Part shown: in pieces, positions 35,101-43,146 of the stretch
Numbering within the stretch: position 1 is the stretch's first letter
Layout: every line of letters starts with the position of its first letter
DNA from: Clostridiales bacterium CHKCI006
GTDB lineage: Bacteria > Bacillota_I > Bacilli_A > Erysipelotrichales > Coprobacillaceae
NCBI GenBank assembly: GCA_900018345.1
Contig: FCNA01000098.1
Span: forward strand, 50,622 to 114,621
Length of the DNA stretch: 64,000 bases
Reading direction: 5' to 3'
Notes under the pieces: model-generated
What the model saw: the letters and a program-made list of their open reading frames with translations, nothing else
What the model was told of the DNA's origin: nothing
Databases searched by the model: none
Translations under genes and position numbers: made by a program

Positions 35101-35895
35101 ACTATTCCAGTTTTCCCAGGAACAAACTGTGAATATGACTCTAAACGTGCTTTTGAAAAAGCAGGTGCCAGCGTGGAGCTAGTTTTGATCCGCAATAAGC
35201 GTGAAGGAGATATCGAACGCTCTATCCAGGAGCTGAAAGCGGCAATTGAACGTTCTCAGATCGTGATGCTGCCAGGAGGTTTTAGTGCCGGTGATGAACC
35301 AGAAGGTTCCGGTAAATTTATTGCAACCGTTTTACGTAATCAGGAATTGAAGGAGGCCATTCATGATCTGCTTCATCATCGCGATGGCTTGATGATCGGT
35401 ATTTGTAATGGATTCCAGGCCCTGATTAAGTTAGGACTCCTGCCTTATGGTGGGATTCGTGATCTGGATGCCAATGATGCAACGCTGACTTTTAATACAA
35501 TCGGTCGCCATCTTTCTTCGATGGTCACTACACGGATCGCCTCTGTCAAATCCCCATGGCTGGCAAATGTCAATGTAGGAGATCTGCATGTGATTCCAAT
35601 TTCCCATGGGGAAGGACGCTTCATTGCACCAAAAGAAAAAATTGAAGAGCTCTTCAAAAATGGTCAGGTCATGACGCAATACGTTGATCCAGATGGCCAG
35701 CCGACCATGTGCTCTCCATATAATCCAAATGGATCGATGTATGCTATAGAGGGACTGATCTCCGCAGACGGACGGATCATCGGTAAGATGGGACATAGTG
35801 AACGTCAGGGTGAACATCGCTATAAAAATATCTATGGTGCGATGGATCAGAAACTTTTTGAAGCAGGTGTAAATTATTTTAAAGGTGGTAAATAG
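32140..35895 (+). CDS. purL: phosphoribosylformylglycinamidine synthase, single-chain type
   Basis: 1251-residue FGAM synthase joining the N-terminal PurS-like part, two PurM-like synthase halves and a C-terminal glutaminase in one chain. The linker/ATP part has TYWSDHCRHTTFSTV and KNETHNHPTEIEPFGGAAT. The glutaminase has PGGFSAGDEPEGSGKF, the nucleophile Cys in IGICNGFQALIKLG and the His in ISHGEGRFIA. This large form is usual in gamma-proteobacteria and many Clostridia/Erysipelotrichia; Bacilli instead use separate PurS, PurQ and PurL. purB begins on the base after its stop. Confidence 0.96.
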   Translation: MKEVYRIYVEKRPENAVEAKEILNDLKTELKLTQLQSVAVINRYDVQGVSPEILEAAIPTIFSEPMVDDVYREEYPFRDRQVLAIEYLPGQYDQRADSTEQCIQILSGNKDVTVRCARLIVMDGQLTAEEFDQVAHYLINPVDSRQASLDKPRDLASQAVEVLPVPTVEGFIGWDDEALSHYLDAQGLAMNLDDLKVTQTYFRDEGRDPTETEIKVLDTYWSDHCRHTTFSTVITDLEIGEGDFKTILEEDIDAYKASRHAVYGIETDRPMTLMDLATIAAKELRRQGLLDDEEVSEEINACSIEITIQTSTGPEKWLLMFKNETHNHPTEIEPFGGAATCLGGAIRDPLSGRAYVYQSMRITGAGDPRASLEDTLQGKLPQRKITTEAAHGFSSYGNQIGLTTGYVHEIYDEGYVAKRMEVGAVVAAAPKEQVIRSIPQPGNIVLLIGGRTGRDGIGGATGSSKSHTITSIETAGAEVQKGNPVEERKIQRLFRNPEVSKKIIRCNDFGAGGVCVAVGELAPGLDITLDHVLKKYEGLTGTELAISESQERMAIVIDPKDFAFIQQACFDENLEVVQVATVTDTNRLVMVHQGQTIVNLSRPFLDAAGAKRYQQVHIDLPDFTHSPFQKETSASFESLVKETMEDLLVCSQKGLVERFDSSIGNATVLSPFGGKTYGTETEGMAALIPVLGKETTTASLMAYGYHPKIAAWSPYHGASYAVMESVAKIVAMGGDYARIRFSFQEYFEKLLNDPQKWGKPMAALLGAYRAQKALGLPSIGGKDSMSGTFMDLSVPPTLISFAITTAEVDDIMTPEFKETGHQVVEFMIGKDEFGLFNYEHAKMQYRRIHQWMKEGRIVAAYTVKHGGLVEAISKMAMGNEIGFDFDSNLSLDDLAMMNYGNIVAELADQPEMMLPGDIRLVGYTTNLKELRYDDQSVSLSEVRNWYEAPLETVFPTHIEAPTSDIMIQDTDVRPARYAKVRVDVPHVTIPVFPGTNCEYDSKRAFEKAGASVELVLIRNKREGDIERSIQELKAAIERSQIVMLPGGFSAGDEPEGSGKFIATVLRNQELKEAIHDLLHHRDGLMIGICNGFQALIKLGLLPYGGIRDLDANDATLTFNTIGRHLSSMVTTRIASVKSPWLANVNVGDLHVIPISHGEGRFIAPKEKIEELFKNGQVMTQYVDPDGQPTMCSPYNPNGSMYAIEGLISADGRIIGKMGHSERQGEHRYKNIYGAMDQKLFEAGVNYFKGGK

Positions 35896-37278
35896 ATGAA
35901 TAAGCTTGAATTTGAAAGTATGGCGCTTTGCCCTTTGGATGGTCGTTATTCGGCCATCCAGGCAGCGCTGGGACCTTATTTTTCAGAATATGCACTGGTT
36001 CGTTATCGTGTACATGTCGAAATTCAGTGGCTGAAGTTTTTAATTGAAAATATTGAACATCCTATCTTAACGAATTATCATGATCGTTTAGCCGAGATTG
36101 AAGCGATTGATATTCAGTTTGATGAGGCTGCTTTTCAACGCATCAAAGAAATCGAAGCGACGACACGCCATGATGTGAAGGCAGTTGAGTATTACATCGA
36201 TGGCCGTCTTGAAGAGCTGGGCTATAAAGATCTCATTAGTTTTGTGCATATTGGATGTACTTCAGAGGATATCAACAATACTTCTTATGGCTGCATGCTG
36301 CGCGATGGCTTAGCTAAGGTCTGGTTGCCTAAGGCAAAAGAAGTGGCTGCAACGATGGAAAAATGGGCTGTTGAACATCAGGATGATGCGATGTTGGCCC
36401 ATACGCATGGTCAGCCGGCAACACCAACCACCATTGGTAAGGAATTTAAAGTGTATGCTTATCGTTTTCAGTCCAGTATTGAGAATATCGAAAACATTCA
36501 GATCAAGGCCAAATTCAATGGGGCTACAGGAAACTACAGTGCGATTCTGACCGCTTTTCCAAACGAGGACTGGCCAGCTCTGGCAAAACGCTTTGTGGAG
36601 GATTATTTGCATTTAGCCTTCAATCCTTTGACAACCCAGATTGAAAGTCATGATTATACTTGTCATATTTTGGATGGTATTCGTCATTTCAATAATGTTC
36701 TGGTTGATTTTGATGTGGATATGTGGCTTTATATCTCGATGGAATATTTCAAACAGATTCCTGTGAAGGGAGAAGTCGGCAGCAGTACCATGCCGCATAA
36801 GGTCAATCCGATCCGCTTTGAGAACAGTGAAGCGAATGTGGACCTGTCTAACCATATTTGTGTTGCGCTTTCCAACAAGCTTCCACGTTCACGTATGCAG
36901 CGTGATCTCTCTGACTCATCCAGCCAGCGTAATCTTGGCTTAGCGTTCGGCTATTCTTTACAGGCGATGAATGAGACCCTCAACGGTTTAGCTAAATGCG
37001 TTGTCAACAAAGAAAAACTGGCCAGCGATTTGAATGAAAAATGGGAAGTTTTAGCGGAGCCTATTCAGACGATGCTTCGTAAATATGGCGTTCCGGATGC
37101 TTACGATATCTTAAAGTCGCTGACAAGAGGTAAAAACATTTCACGTGAGGATATTCTGGCATTTGCTGATCAGTTAGATATGCTGTCAAGTCAGGATCAT
37201 CAGACACTTGTTGAAATGACACCAGCTTCTTATACAGGATTAGCCAGTGAGCTAGCGAAAAAAGAGATCGACCATTAA
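35896..37278 (+). CDS. purB: adenylosuccinate lyase
   Basis: 460 residues, fumarase/aspartase superfamily. It cleaves SAICAR and adenylosuccinate, releasing fumarate. The signature SSTMPHKVNPIRFENSEAN and the first catalytic His segment HTHGQPATPTTIGKE are intact, as is TSEDINNTSYG. Length and N-terminus (ALCPLDGRYSAI) are of the E. coli type, not the shorter Bacillus type. The ATG follows the purL stop without a gap. It is the last gene of the operon before a strong terminator. Confidence 0.96.
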   Translation: MNKLEFESMALCPLDGRYSAIQAALGPYFSEYALVRYRVHVEIQWLKFLIENIEHPILTNYHDRLAEIEAIDIQFDEAAFQRIKEIEATTRHDVKAVEYYIDGRLEELGYKDLISFVHIGCTSEDINNTSYGCMLRDGLAKVWLPKAKEVAATMEKWAVEHQDDAMLAHTHGQPATPTTIGKEFKVYAYRFQSSIENIENIQIKAKFNGATGNYSAILTAFPNEDWPALAKRFVEDYLHLAFNPLTTQIESHDYTCHILDGIRHFNNVLVDFDVDMWLYISMEYFKQIPVKGEVGSSTMPHKVNPIRFENSEANVDLSNHICVALSNKLPRSRMQRDLSDSSSQRNLGLAFGYSLQAMNETLNGLAKCVVNKEKLASDLNEKWEVLAEPIQTMLRKYGVPDAYDILKSLTRGKNISREDILAFADQLDMLSSQDHQTLVEMTPASYTGLASELAKKEIDH

Positions 37279-37286
37279 GCCTTTTT

Positions 37287-37313
37287 AGACTCGGTAAAAC
37301 CGGGTCTTTTTTT
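37287..37313 (+). terminator. terminator of the purine operon
   Basis: Stem AGACTCGGT (37287-37295) with ACCGGGTCT (37299-37307), loop AAA, one T-G pair, then a T run. Confidence 0.88.
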
Positions 37314-37319
37314 CTAAGC

Positions 37320-37348
37320 TTGCCTGAATGGTTATTTTGTGCTATATT
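37320..37348 (+). promoter_or_regulatory. promoter of the DUF975-like gene
   Basis: -35 TTGCCT (37320-37325), 17-bp spacer, -10 TATATT (37343-37348) with extended TGC before it. Confidence 0.7.
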
Positions 37349-37376
37349 GTTTCTATATTGAAGGCAGGTGAATCGC

Positions 37377-38225
37377 TTGAATATCTATCGTATATCTAGA
37401 AAGGCAGATCAAATCGTCTGGCATCAGCTCGGTCGTATTTTCAATATATACTTGATTATCGAACTTTTATTACTTTTGATCCGTTATATACCGGATGGAC
37501 TGCTGGTTTTATTGCTGGGAGTGCTCAGTGTGACGATTACGCATGCGTATGTGGTCACGAGCTTAAAGCTGATTGATCATCGAGAACAAGATATCCGCTT
37601 AAAAGATGCTTTTGTAGGCATATTCGAATTTGTTCGTCTTTTCCCGGCTTACATCATGCGTAAGGTGTCTTTAAATGTGATCAGCTTTCTTTTAGTCATT
37701 CCGACGATTTTATATTTGGCCAGTCAAAGTGGTATCAGTGTCGGTGATTTTTTAAGCTGGGTACGTTTAATTGTGGTGGACGGACTGGAAAATCTAACGT
37801 ACATGCTGGATAATAGCTTTTTGGCTGAGTCCTGGCAAGTCATGCTTTCGATGCTGGTCTCATCTGTCATTTCGGCTATTTTGTCCTATGGACTAGCGAT
37901 GGTGCCTTATTTGATCGAACGTTATGATGTTTCCTGGAATGAGGCCATGATGAAAAGCTGGAAGATGATGAAAGGTCATAAAAGGGACTTGCTTTTTTTA
38001 CAGCTGATCTATATTCCTCGCTATCTCATCTATCTGATCATGATCAATTTTGCTTCATTGCTCGTCCCGGCGACAACAGCCTTCGGATTAGCTGTACAGT
38101 TGGCTTTAGCTATATATTTGCCTATCACCCTCTGGGTACCGCATCTTCAGGTTGCGACAGCTTTGTTCTATGAAGAATTGATTCATCAGTCAGGACCACA
38201 GGATAGTCGTATCTTTGAATTGTAG
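37377..38225 (+). CDS. DUF975-like integral membrane protein
   Basis: About 282 residues with five to six membrane helices. The C-terminal part SWNEAMMKSWKMMKGHKRDL followed by hydrophobic segments and ATALFYEELI has the layout of DUF975 proteins (SrxLMkGhk then a final FYxdL). Function unknown. I prefer TTG 37377 over GTG 37368 because the AAGGCAGGTG region (37361-37370) is then at SD distance, but GTG is possible. It is followed by the PopT gene, possibly as an operon of membrane-envelope proteins. Confidence 0.6.
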   Translation: MNIYRISRKADQIVWHQLGRIFNIYLIIELLLLLIRYIPDGLLVLLLGVLSVTITHAYVVTSLKLIDHREQDIRLKDAFVGIFEFVRLFPAYIMRKVSLNVISFLLVIPTILYLASQSGISVGDFLSWVRLIVVDGLENLTYMLDNSFLAESWQVMLSMLVSSVISAILSYGLAMVPYLIERYDVSWNEAMMKSWKMMKGHKRDLLFLQLIYIPRYLIYLIMINFASLLVPATTAFGLAVQLALAIYLPITLWVPHLQVATALFYEELIHQSGPQDSRIFEL

Positions 38226-38239
38226 ATTAGTTCTAAATG

Positions 38240-38270
38240 CCCCCATTGCCCATATTTATAGGAATGGGGT
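38240..38270 (+). promoter_or_regulatory. hairpin masking the ribosome site of the PopT gene
   Basis: CCCCATT (38241-38247) pairs perfectly with AATGGGG (38263-38269); CC/GG inside can extend it. The right arm overlaps the SD GGGGTGG (38266-38272) of the following gene. No T run follows, so it is not a terminator. Confidence 0.5.
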
Positions 38271-38276
38271 GGTTCA

Positions 38277-39113
38277 ATGGGATGTTTTCGAAATGTTTTT
38301 AAAGGGTTATTGATTGGTGCTGCGAATCTTCTGCCAGGAATTAGCGGTGGCACCATGGCAATAGCCCTTGATGTTTATGAGACCTTGATTGAAGCGTTAT
38401 GTCTTTGTGTCCGAAGACCATTAGAAAGTTTGAAGTGCTTATGGCCATACCTGTTAGGTGGTCTTTTGGGGTTGGCGGGTGTGACTTTTCTTGTTGAAAA
38501 AACCTTAACGCGCTTCCCTTATTTAACGATATTATTATTTGGGGGAATGGTATTGGGTGGATTGCCGGCCATAGTGACAAAGATTCAATTGAAAAGAGTC
38601 AATATCAAACATGCCATCTTCTTTTTCTTAGGTGTGTTGTTGACCTTGGGAATGTCCTCTTTATCAGCTCAAACTCCTCAGCAGGCTGATGGACCGTGGC
38701 TGATTCTTTTTATCCTTGGCTTCTTTCTTTCTTTGAGCATGCTGATTCCGGGCGTTTCCGGTTCGCTGATTCTGATTACCTTGGGCTATTATGATGGTCT
38801 GGTAAGTGCCTGCCGTCATGTACTGAGCGGAATCTACCAGCCAAACTGGCTCATTTTGACGGATGCGTTTAGCTGGCTGCTGCCTTTTGGCTTAGGGTTA
38901 GGGCTAGGAATGTTGAGTTTCAGTAAGGTCGTAGCTTTTTTGATCTCACATTATGCGACATTGACATATTGTTTTATGTTGGGTATTATGCTTGGATCAT
39001 TATGGTTGATGTTGAAGGATATTCCTTTTTTCTCTCTTTCGTTATGTCATCAGGTATTAGGAATGGGACTGTTCGTTGGAGGAATCGAATGTACGTATTT
39101 ATTAGAAAAGTAG
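38277..39113 (+). CDS. popT: DUF368 family membrane protein (PopT-type undecaprenyl-phosphate transporter)
   Basis: 278 residues with about eight hydrophobic segments. The two internally similar motifs of DUF368 are present: NLLPGISGGTMAIALDVYE near residue 20 and MLIPGVSGSLILITLGYYD near residue 160, an inverted-repeat re-entrant design. DUF368 proteins such as PopT recycle C55-phosphate across the membrane for wall synthesis; that function is transferred from the family. ATG 38277 has SD GGGGTGG. The CinA-like gene follows after 12 bases. Confidence 0.85.
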   Translation: MGCFRNVFKGLLIGAANLLPGISGGTMAIALDVYETLIEALCLCVRRPLESLKCLWPYLLGGLLGLAGVTFLVEKTLTRFPYLTILLFGGMVLGGLPAIVTKIQLKRVNIKHAIFFFLGVLLTLGMSSLSAQTPQQADGPWLILFILGFFLSLSMLIPGVSGSLILITLGYYDGLVSACRHVLSGIYQPNWLILTDAFSWLLPFGLGLGLGMLSFSKVVAFLISHYATLTYCFMLGIMLGSLWLMLKDIPFFSLSLCHQVLGMGLFVGGIECTYLLEK

Positions 39114-39125
39114 GGATGTGATAAA

Positions 39126-40208
39126 ATGAATGTTGAAATCATTAGTGTAGGAACTGAGCTGTTATTAGGTGAGATCGTGAACACTAATGCCGTTGAATTG
39201 ATGCAGATGTGTAAGGAGTTAGGGTTTAATGTTTATCATCAAGTCACTGTCGGAGATAATCCAGAACGTTTGAAACAAGCCTTACAGGAAGCTTTTGCCA
39301 GACAGGCTGACCTGGTCATTACGACGGGTGGGCTGGGACCGACAAACGATGATCTGACTAAGCAGATCTGCTCTCAGTATTTAGGCTGTCCGCTGTTTTT
39401 TCGTGAAGATGAAGCCAAAAAAATACATGCTAAGCTAAGCTTCTTAATGCAGGGTGGTCCGATTGCTCGGTCCAATTACCAGCAGGCTTATTTCCCGCGT
39501 GAAGCCATTATTTTGGAGAATGATGTAGGGACTGCAAATGGCTGCCTGATCAAAAAAGGGAAGCGAATGATTGCAAATTTACCAGGGCCACCGCGCGAGA
39601 TGCGTTATGTGATGAACCACAGTCTCAGACCTCTCTTAGAATCCTATTGTATGACTCGGCTTTATACTAAGGAATATGTTGTGTTGACCACTGGCGAGAG
39701 CCAACTTCAGGATGAACTTGCGGATCTGCTGGCTAGTCAGCAAGAGGTGACCCTGGCGCTTTATGCGCAAGAGGGCTACGTACGTTTACGTTTAGCGACA
39801 CGAGCCAGATTTTGGCAGGAAGCCAATACTTCTTTTGCCCCGATGGAGCAGGCATTGATGGCTATCCTGGGTGACCGTTTGAGTCCTTTAAGCGCTCTGG
39901 AAGATGTTGACCTGGCAGCAGTGCCTGAATTCAGATTGCAATGCGAACCGAACATTGACTTTTTAGATGACTGGTGCCAGGATACACGCATCGCCGCTAA
40001 GCTCGTTTCTTCAGCCCCCAATCACCTTCACTTGTTTTTACAACCGGATATGATGGGAGAATATTTTTGTATGGAAGCGCAGTTCGGGATCAATACCTAC
40101 CAGGAGAAATTACCCTGTCTTAAACAGGCACGGTACAATACAATGCGCATTCAACGTTGTTTGACTCAGTTTCTGATACGAATTGCAAAGGAGATGAAAG
40201 GATCATGA
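39126..40208 (+). CDS. cinA: CinA-like protein lacking a canonical C-terminal deamidase domain
   Basis: 360 residues. Residues 1-165 form a complete molybdopterin-binding-like (COG1058) domain with EIISVGTELLLGEIVNTN, TTGGLGPTNDDLT and NLPGPPREM. Residues about 175-255 match the KH-like middle part (TTGESQLQDELADLL, YAQEGYVRLRLA). The final ~100 residues lack the usual AESCTGG motif and catalytic Ser/Lys of the nicotinamide-nucleotide amidase domain, so the protein may retain only the ADP-ribose pyrophosphatase-type activity. It overlaps the next gene by ATGA. Confidence 0.85.
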   Translation: MNVEIISVGTELLLGEIVNTNAVELMQMCKELGFNVYHQVTVGDNPERLKQALQEAFARQADLVITTGGLGPTNDDLTKQICSQYLGCPLFFREDEAKKIHAKLSFLMQGGPIARSNYQQAYFPREAIILENDVGTANGCLIKKGKRMIANLPGPPREMRYVMNHSLRPLLESYCMTRLYTKEYVVLTTGESQLQDELADLLASQQEVTLALYAQEGYVRLRLATRARFWQEANTSFAPMEQALMAILGDRLSPLSALEDVDLAAVPEFRLQCEPNIDFLDDWCQDTRIAAKLVSSAPNHLHLFLQPDMMGEYFCMEAQFGINTYQEKLPCLKQARYNTMRIQRCLTQFLIRIAKEMKGS

Positions 40209-40639
40209 CTAGGAAGATAGATACATATTCTTTTCGTTGTGGGGTAATTGATGCGTTTAGTGAGGTTGTTCATGCAGGTGTCAAACGGATTGCATTTTCC
40301 CATGCGACAACGGATTATCAGCTTTTTTTAGATGATATTGCCTATGCCAGAATTACCTGTCAAAAATATGATACGAAAATGTATGTCGAAGAGGAAATGC
40401 TGACGACCGATTTATTTGCGAAGTCCACTAGTTACCATCATTACGTAGTCATCCTCTATCTGCATGATGAGGATCTTGAAAGTTATCTGGCATTAAAGGC
40501 CAAAAAAAGGGCCTGCCAGGCGGCAGGCACCTATGACCAACATCGCCATGAGATTGCCACAGCTTTAGGGAAGCTGCTCTCTTACAGTGATGAACGAATT
40601 GAGGCGTTCATCAAACAGAATCATGATAAAGAAGACTGA
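40205..40639 (+). CDS. hypothetical protein, 144 residues
   Basis: ATG 40205 overlaps the cinA stop by four bases; an AAAGG at 40197-40201 serves as SD. The protein is soluble, with alternating hydrophobic residues (VKRIAFSHATTDYQLFLDDI, HHYVVILYLHDEDL) and a basic C-terminal helix. It begins MTRKIDTYSFRCGVIDAFSE. I do not recognise the family. Coupling to cinA suggests a shared process. The convergent gerAC stop follows with no gap. Confidence 0.7.
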   Translation: MTRKIDTYSFRCGVIDAFSEVVHAGVKRIAFSHATTDYQLFLDDIAYARITCQKYDTKMYVEEEMLTTDLFAKSTSYHHYVVILYLHDEDLESYLALKAKKRACQAAGTYDQHRHEIATALGKLLSYSDERIEAFIKQNHDKED

Positions 40640-41749
40640 TTACTGGACTTCGACATAAGCGCCTTTGATGACGAGATTGACGTCTAATTCGTTGATGAAA
40701 TTCTCGGCAGTCAAAGGGACAGGATCCGCTTCTTTGATAAGAGAATGGTAGGTCAGATTATAGACATCTACACCTGCCTCAAGACCGGCCAGGTAAGTTT
40801 CGCTTACCTGGCTTTTGATCAGTTCTTCAGCCAGTTGCTTAAGATCCTCCAAACTGGTATTCGTACCTGCCCGCGTGATCGTCAATCGGACCTTTCCCTT
40901 TAAATGATAACAACCATCTTTAGGATTGTACGTGATCCAGCTGGTTACCCGGTAACTGTCAAAGTTGATGACTTCATCACCCAACAAATAACTGACGTCG
41001 ACATCATTAAAATGAGAATGGACCCATGAACGGCCTTCTAATCGATCAATGGCTAAACGGGTATAATTGCCTTTTCCATCTAGAAAAAGACATTCACTGA
41101 CTAGATAGACTTTTTGTTCTTGCTCACCTTCACTGCCGATGTATTGATTTCGATTGGTATCCACCTTCAAGATAGGAATACTTAAGGTGATCTCACGATC
41201 AGAGAGTCCTTTCGCAAATTCTAAAAGGTTGATGGTCTGGTTTTCCATACTGATATCCTTGAACTCAGGACTGTTGCTGAGGGTATAAATGGCACTTTTA
41301 CCAATCTGATAGGACACACTCAGCAGTTCGCTCGGATCATCCTCACTGTAATAAAGGGACGTATCCATCCTTAATTCCATATTATACGTGAGATAGTTGA
41401 TCAGATCCTGGATTCGGCTTTGCTCAAGCATTCCCGACTGGATGATCAAAGAACGGATATGGGAAAGACTCAGTGCACTGCGTTGCTCACTTTCAATTTG
41501 ACCGATGGCTTCTTCGATGGTTTTTCCCTCTCCCTGGACGATGAGAATACTGTCTCGAGACTGTCCGGATTCTAATTCGCCGCGAGATATCGAGTTGAAA
41601 TTATGAATCTGAAAGGCGAGATGATACCGGTTATCGCTATAATCAATCACGACGGTTGTCGGAAATAAAAGATTCAGCAAGTCTTTTTGATCCTGACATC
41701 CTGTCAGCCAAAGCGCCATGGTCAGCGCTATAATGAACCATTTTTTCAT
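40640..41749 (-). CDS. gerAC: spore germination lipoprotein, GerAC/Ger(x)C family
   Basis: 369 residues. The signal peptide ends in lipobox LTGC with lipidated Cys18. The rest is the soluble Ger(x)C fold. C subunits of germinant receptors sit on the outer face of the spore inner membrane. It is the last gene of a three-gene operon; its ATG overlaps the A-subunit stop by four bases. The SRGELESGQSRDSILIVQGE segment and the repeated beta/alpha units are as in GerAC. The germinant cannot be predicted. Confidence 0.9.
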   Translation of the reverse strand: MKKWFIIALTMALWLTGCQDQKDLLNLLFPTTVVIDYSDNRYHLAFQIHNFNSISRGELESGQSRDSILIVQGEGKTIEEAIGQIESEQRSALSLSHIRSLIIQSGMLEQSRIQDLINYLTYNMELRMDTSLYYSEDDPSELLSVSYQIGKSAIYTLSNSPEFKDISMENQTINLLEFAKGLSDREITLSIPILKVDTNRNQYIGSEGEQEQKVYLVSECLFLDGKGNYTRLAIDRLEGRSWVHSHFNDVDVSYLLGDEVINFDSYRVTSWITYNPKDGCYHLKGKVRLTITRAGTNTSLEDLKQLAEELIKSQVSETYLAGLEAGVDVYNLTYHSLIKEADPVPLTAENFINELDVNLVIKGAYVEVQ

Positions 41750-43146
41750 CGGTTGCGCACATCCTTTGTCTGCATCGCTTCTGGACGATGACTTTTAGGC
41801 GTGAAATTACGTCCTAAAAACATCTTAGGCAGGTCTTTTAAATGGAGTGGCGCCAAAGGGCTCATGAAAGGCTGCTGAAAACTGTGCTTTGTACAGAAAT
41901 AGGCAGTAATCCAGATCACAGAAAGGATGAATCCATAGGCACCAAAGGCCAGACAAAGCAAAAAGACCAGCAGCTTTAGAAAAGTAACCATATTGTTTAA
42001 AGAAATGTTGTTTGAAATGGAGTAGTTACAAATGATGCTTAACGCTGTTAGAAACATGATATCATAACTGATCAGACCGGCGACAATCGTAATTGAACCT
42101 AGCAGGACCCCTCCAATGACAAGCAGGGTTGAACTGATTCCGGCTGGCAGCCGCGTCCCTGCAATACGGAAGAGCTCAAATAAAAATGTTGCGAAGATAA
42201 TTTCGAGCGGTACCGGCAGGATCACCCCTTTACGCATCGAGATCATATTTGCCAACAGGATGATTGGCAGCTGATCAGGACTATAGGAATATAAAGCCAG
42301 TACAAAAGCCATTAAATAGAGCGAGATTCCTAATGATACAAAGTAAATCAGACGATTGAGAACGGTGGTCAGATAGTGGTCGTTGACATCATCGGAAAAA
42401 TCAGTAAAAAAGGGCAGGGTCACAGGAGCCACGGTTGCATTATTAAAATTATCCAGTAAAATGACAAATTTTCCGGCAAGCAGGCTGGAAACGCAATAGT
42501 CCGGACGCTGCGTATAGGTCGCTAAAGGCAGTGCAGTCTTTTCATCTTCATAAAGAAAAGAACGGAATTGACTAGCTGAAATGATGGCATCGGTTTCGAT
42601 TGATTGGATCTTGCGGCGAATATCATCAATGAGATCCATGTTGATGATGTCATCGATGTAAAATAACCCAACCATGGTTTGTGATCGTCGTCCGACTGTA
42701 AAAGTTTCGTATTTGAGTGAATCACTTTTCAGACGTTTACGGATCAGCGCTGTATTGATCTGTATGTTTTCGACAAAACTGTCGCGGGGTCCGGAAATCG
42801 TAATGTCAATATTGGACTGTTCAGGATTACGGGCAGGCTGTGAAATCAGATTAAGTGCATAGATCTTACGGGCATCTATAATGATCAGCATCCCACTGAA
42901 TAAACGCTGATCGATCAGCTGAAAATCAAGTTCCAGCGCTTCAATCTGTAACAGGTGACTTGTCAGCAGATCTTCATGATGCCTGACGATAGACTCAAGG
43001 GTTCCGATAATAAAATTCTCGATATCTCGTGTGTGAACGAGTCCTTCTGCAAAAAACAGATCCAGCGGACGGGTCATGTCAAGATGCTTATATTTGACAT
43101 CACTGTTTTTTTCATAGCGTTCTTTGAGTTCTTTGACAATGTTCAT
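41746..43146 (-). CDS. gerAA: spore germination receptor A subunit, GerAA family
   Basis: 466 residues. The soluble N-terminal half (about 1-235) holds the family text including ITISGPRDSFVENIQINTAL and the RRKIQ helix. The C-terminal half has four to five membrane helices, with LPVPLEIIFATFLFELFR and GTRLPAGISSTLLVIGGVLLGS typical of GerAA. It forms the receptor with the B and C subunits in the spore inner membrane. Four-base overlaps exist on both sides. The gene order here is B-A-C, not A-B-C. Confidence 0.93.
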   Translation of the reverse strand: MNIVKELKERYEKNSDVKYKHLDMTRPLDLFFAEGLVHTRDIENFIIGTLESIVRHHEDLLTSHLLQIEALELDFQLIDQRLFSGMLIIIDARKIYALNLISQPARNPEQSNIDITISGPRDSFVENIQINTALIRKRLKSDSLKYETFTVGRRSQTMVGLFYIDDIINMDLIDDIRRKIQSIETDAIISASQFRSFLYEDEKTALPLATYTQRPDYCVSSLLAGKFVILLDNFNNATVAPVTLPFFTDFSDDVNDHYLTTVLNRLIYFVSLGISLYLMAFVLALYSYSPDQLPIILLANMISMRKGVILPVPLEIIFATFLFELFRIAGTRLPAGISSTLLVIGGVLLGSITIVAGLISYDIMFLTALSIICNYSISNNISLNNMVTFLKLLVFLLCLAFGAYGFILSVIWITAYFCTKHSFQQPFMSPLAPLHLKDLPKMFLGRNFTPKSHRPEAMQTKDVRNR

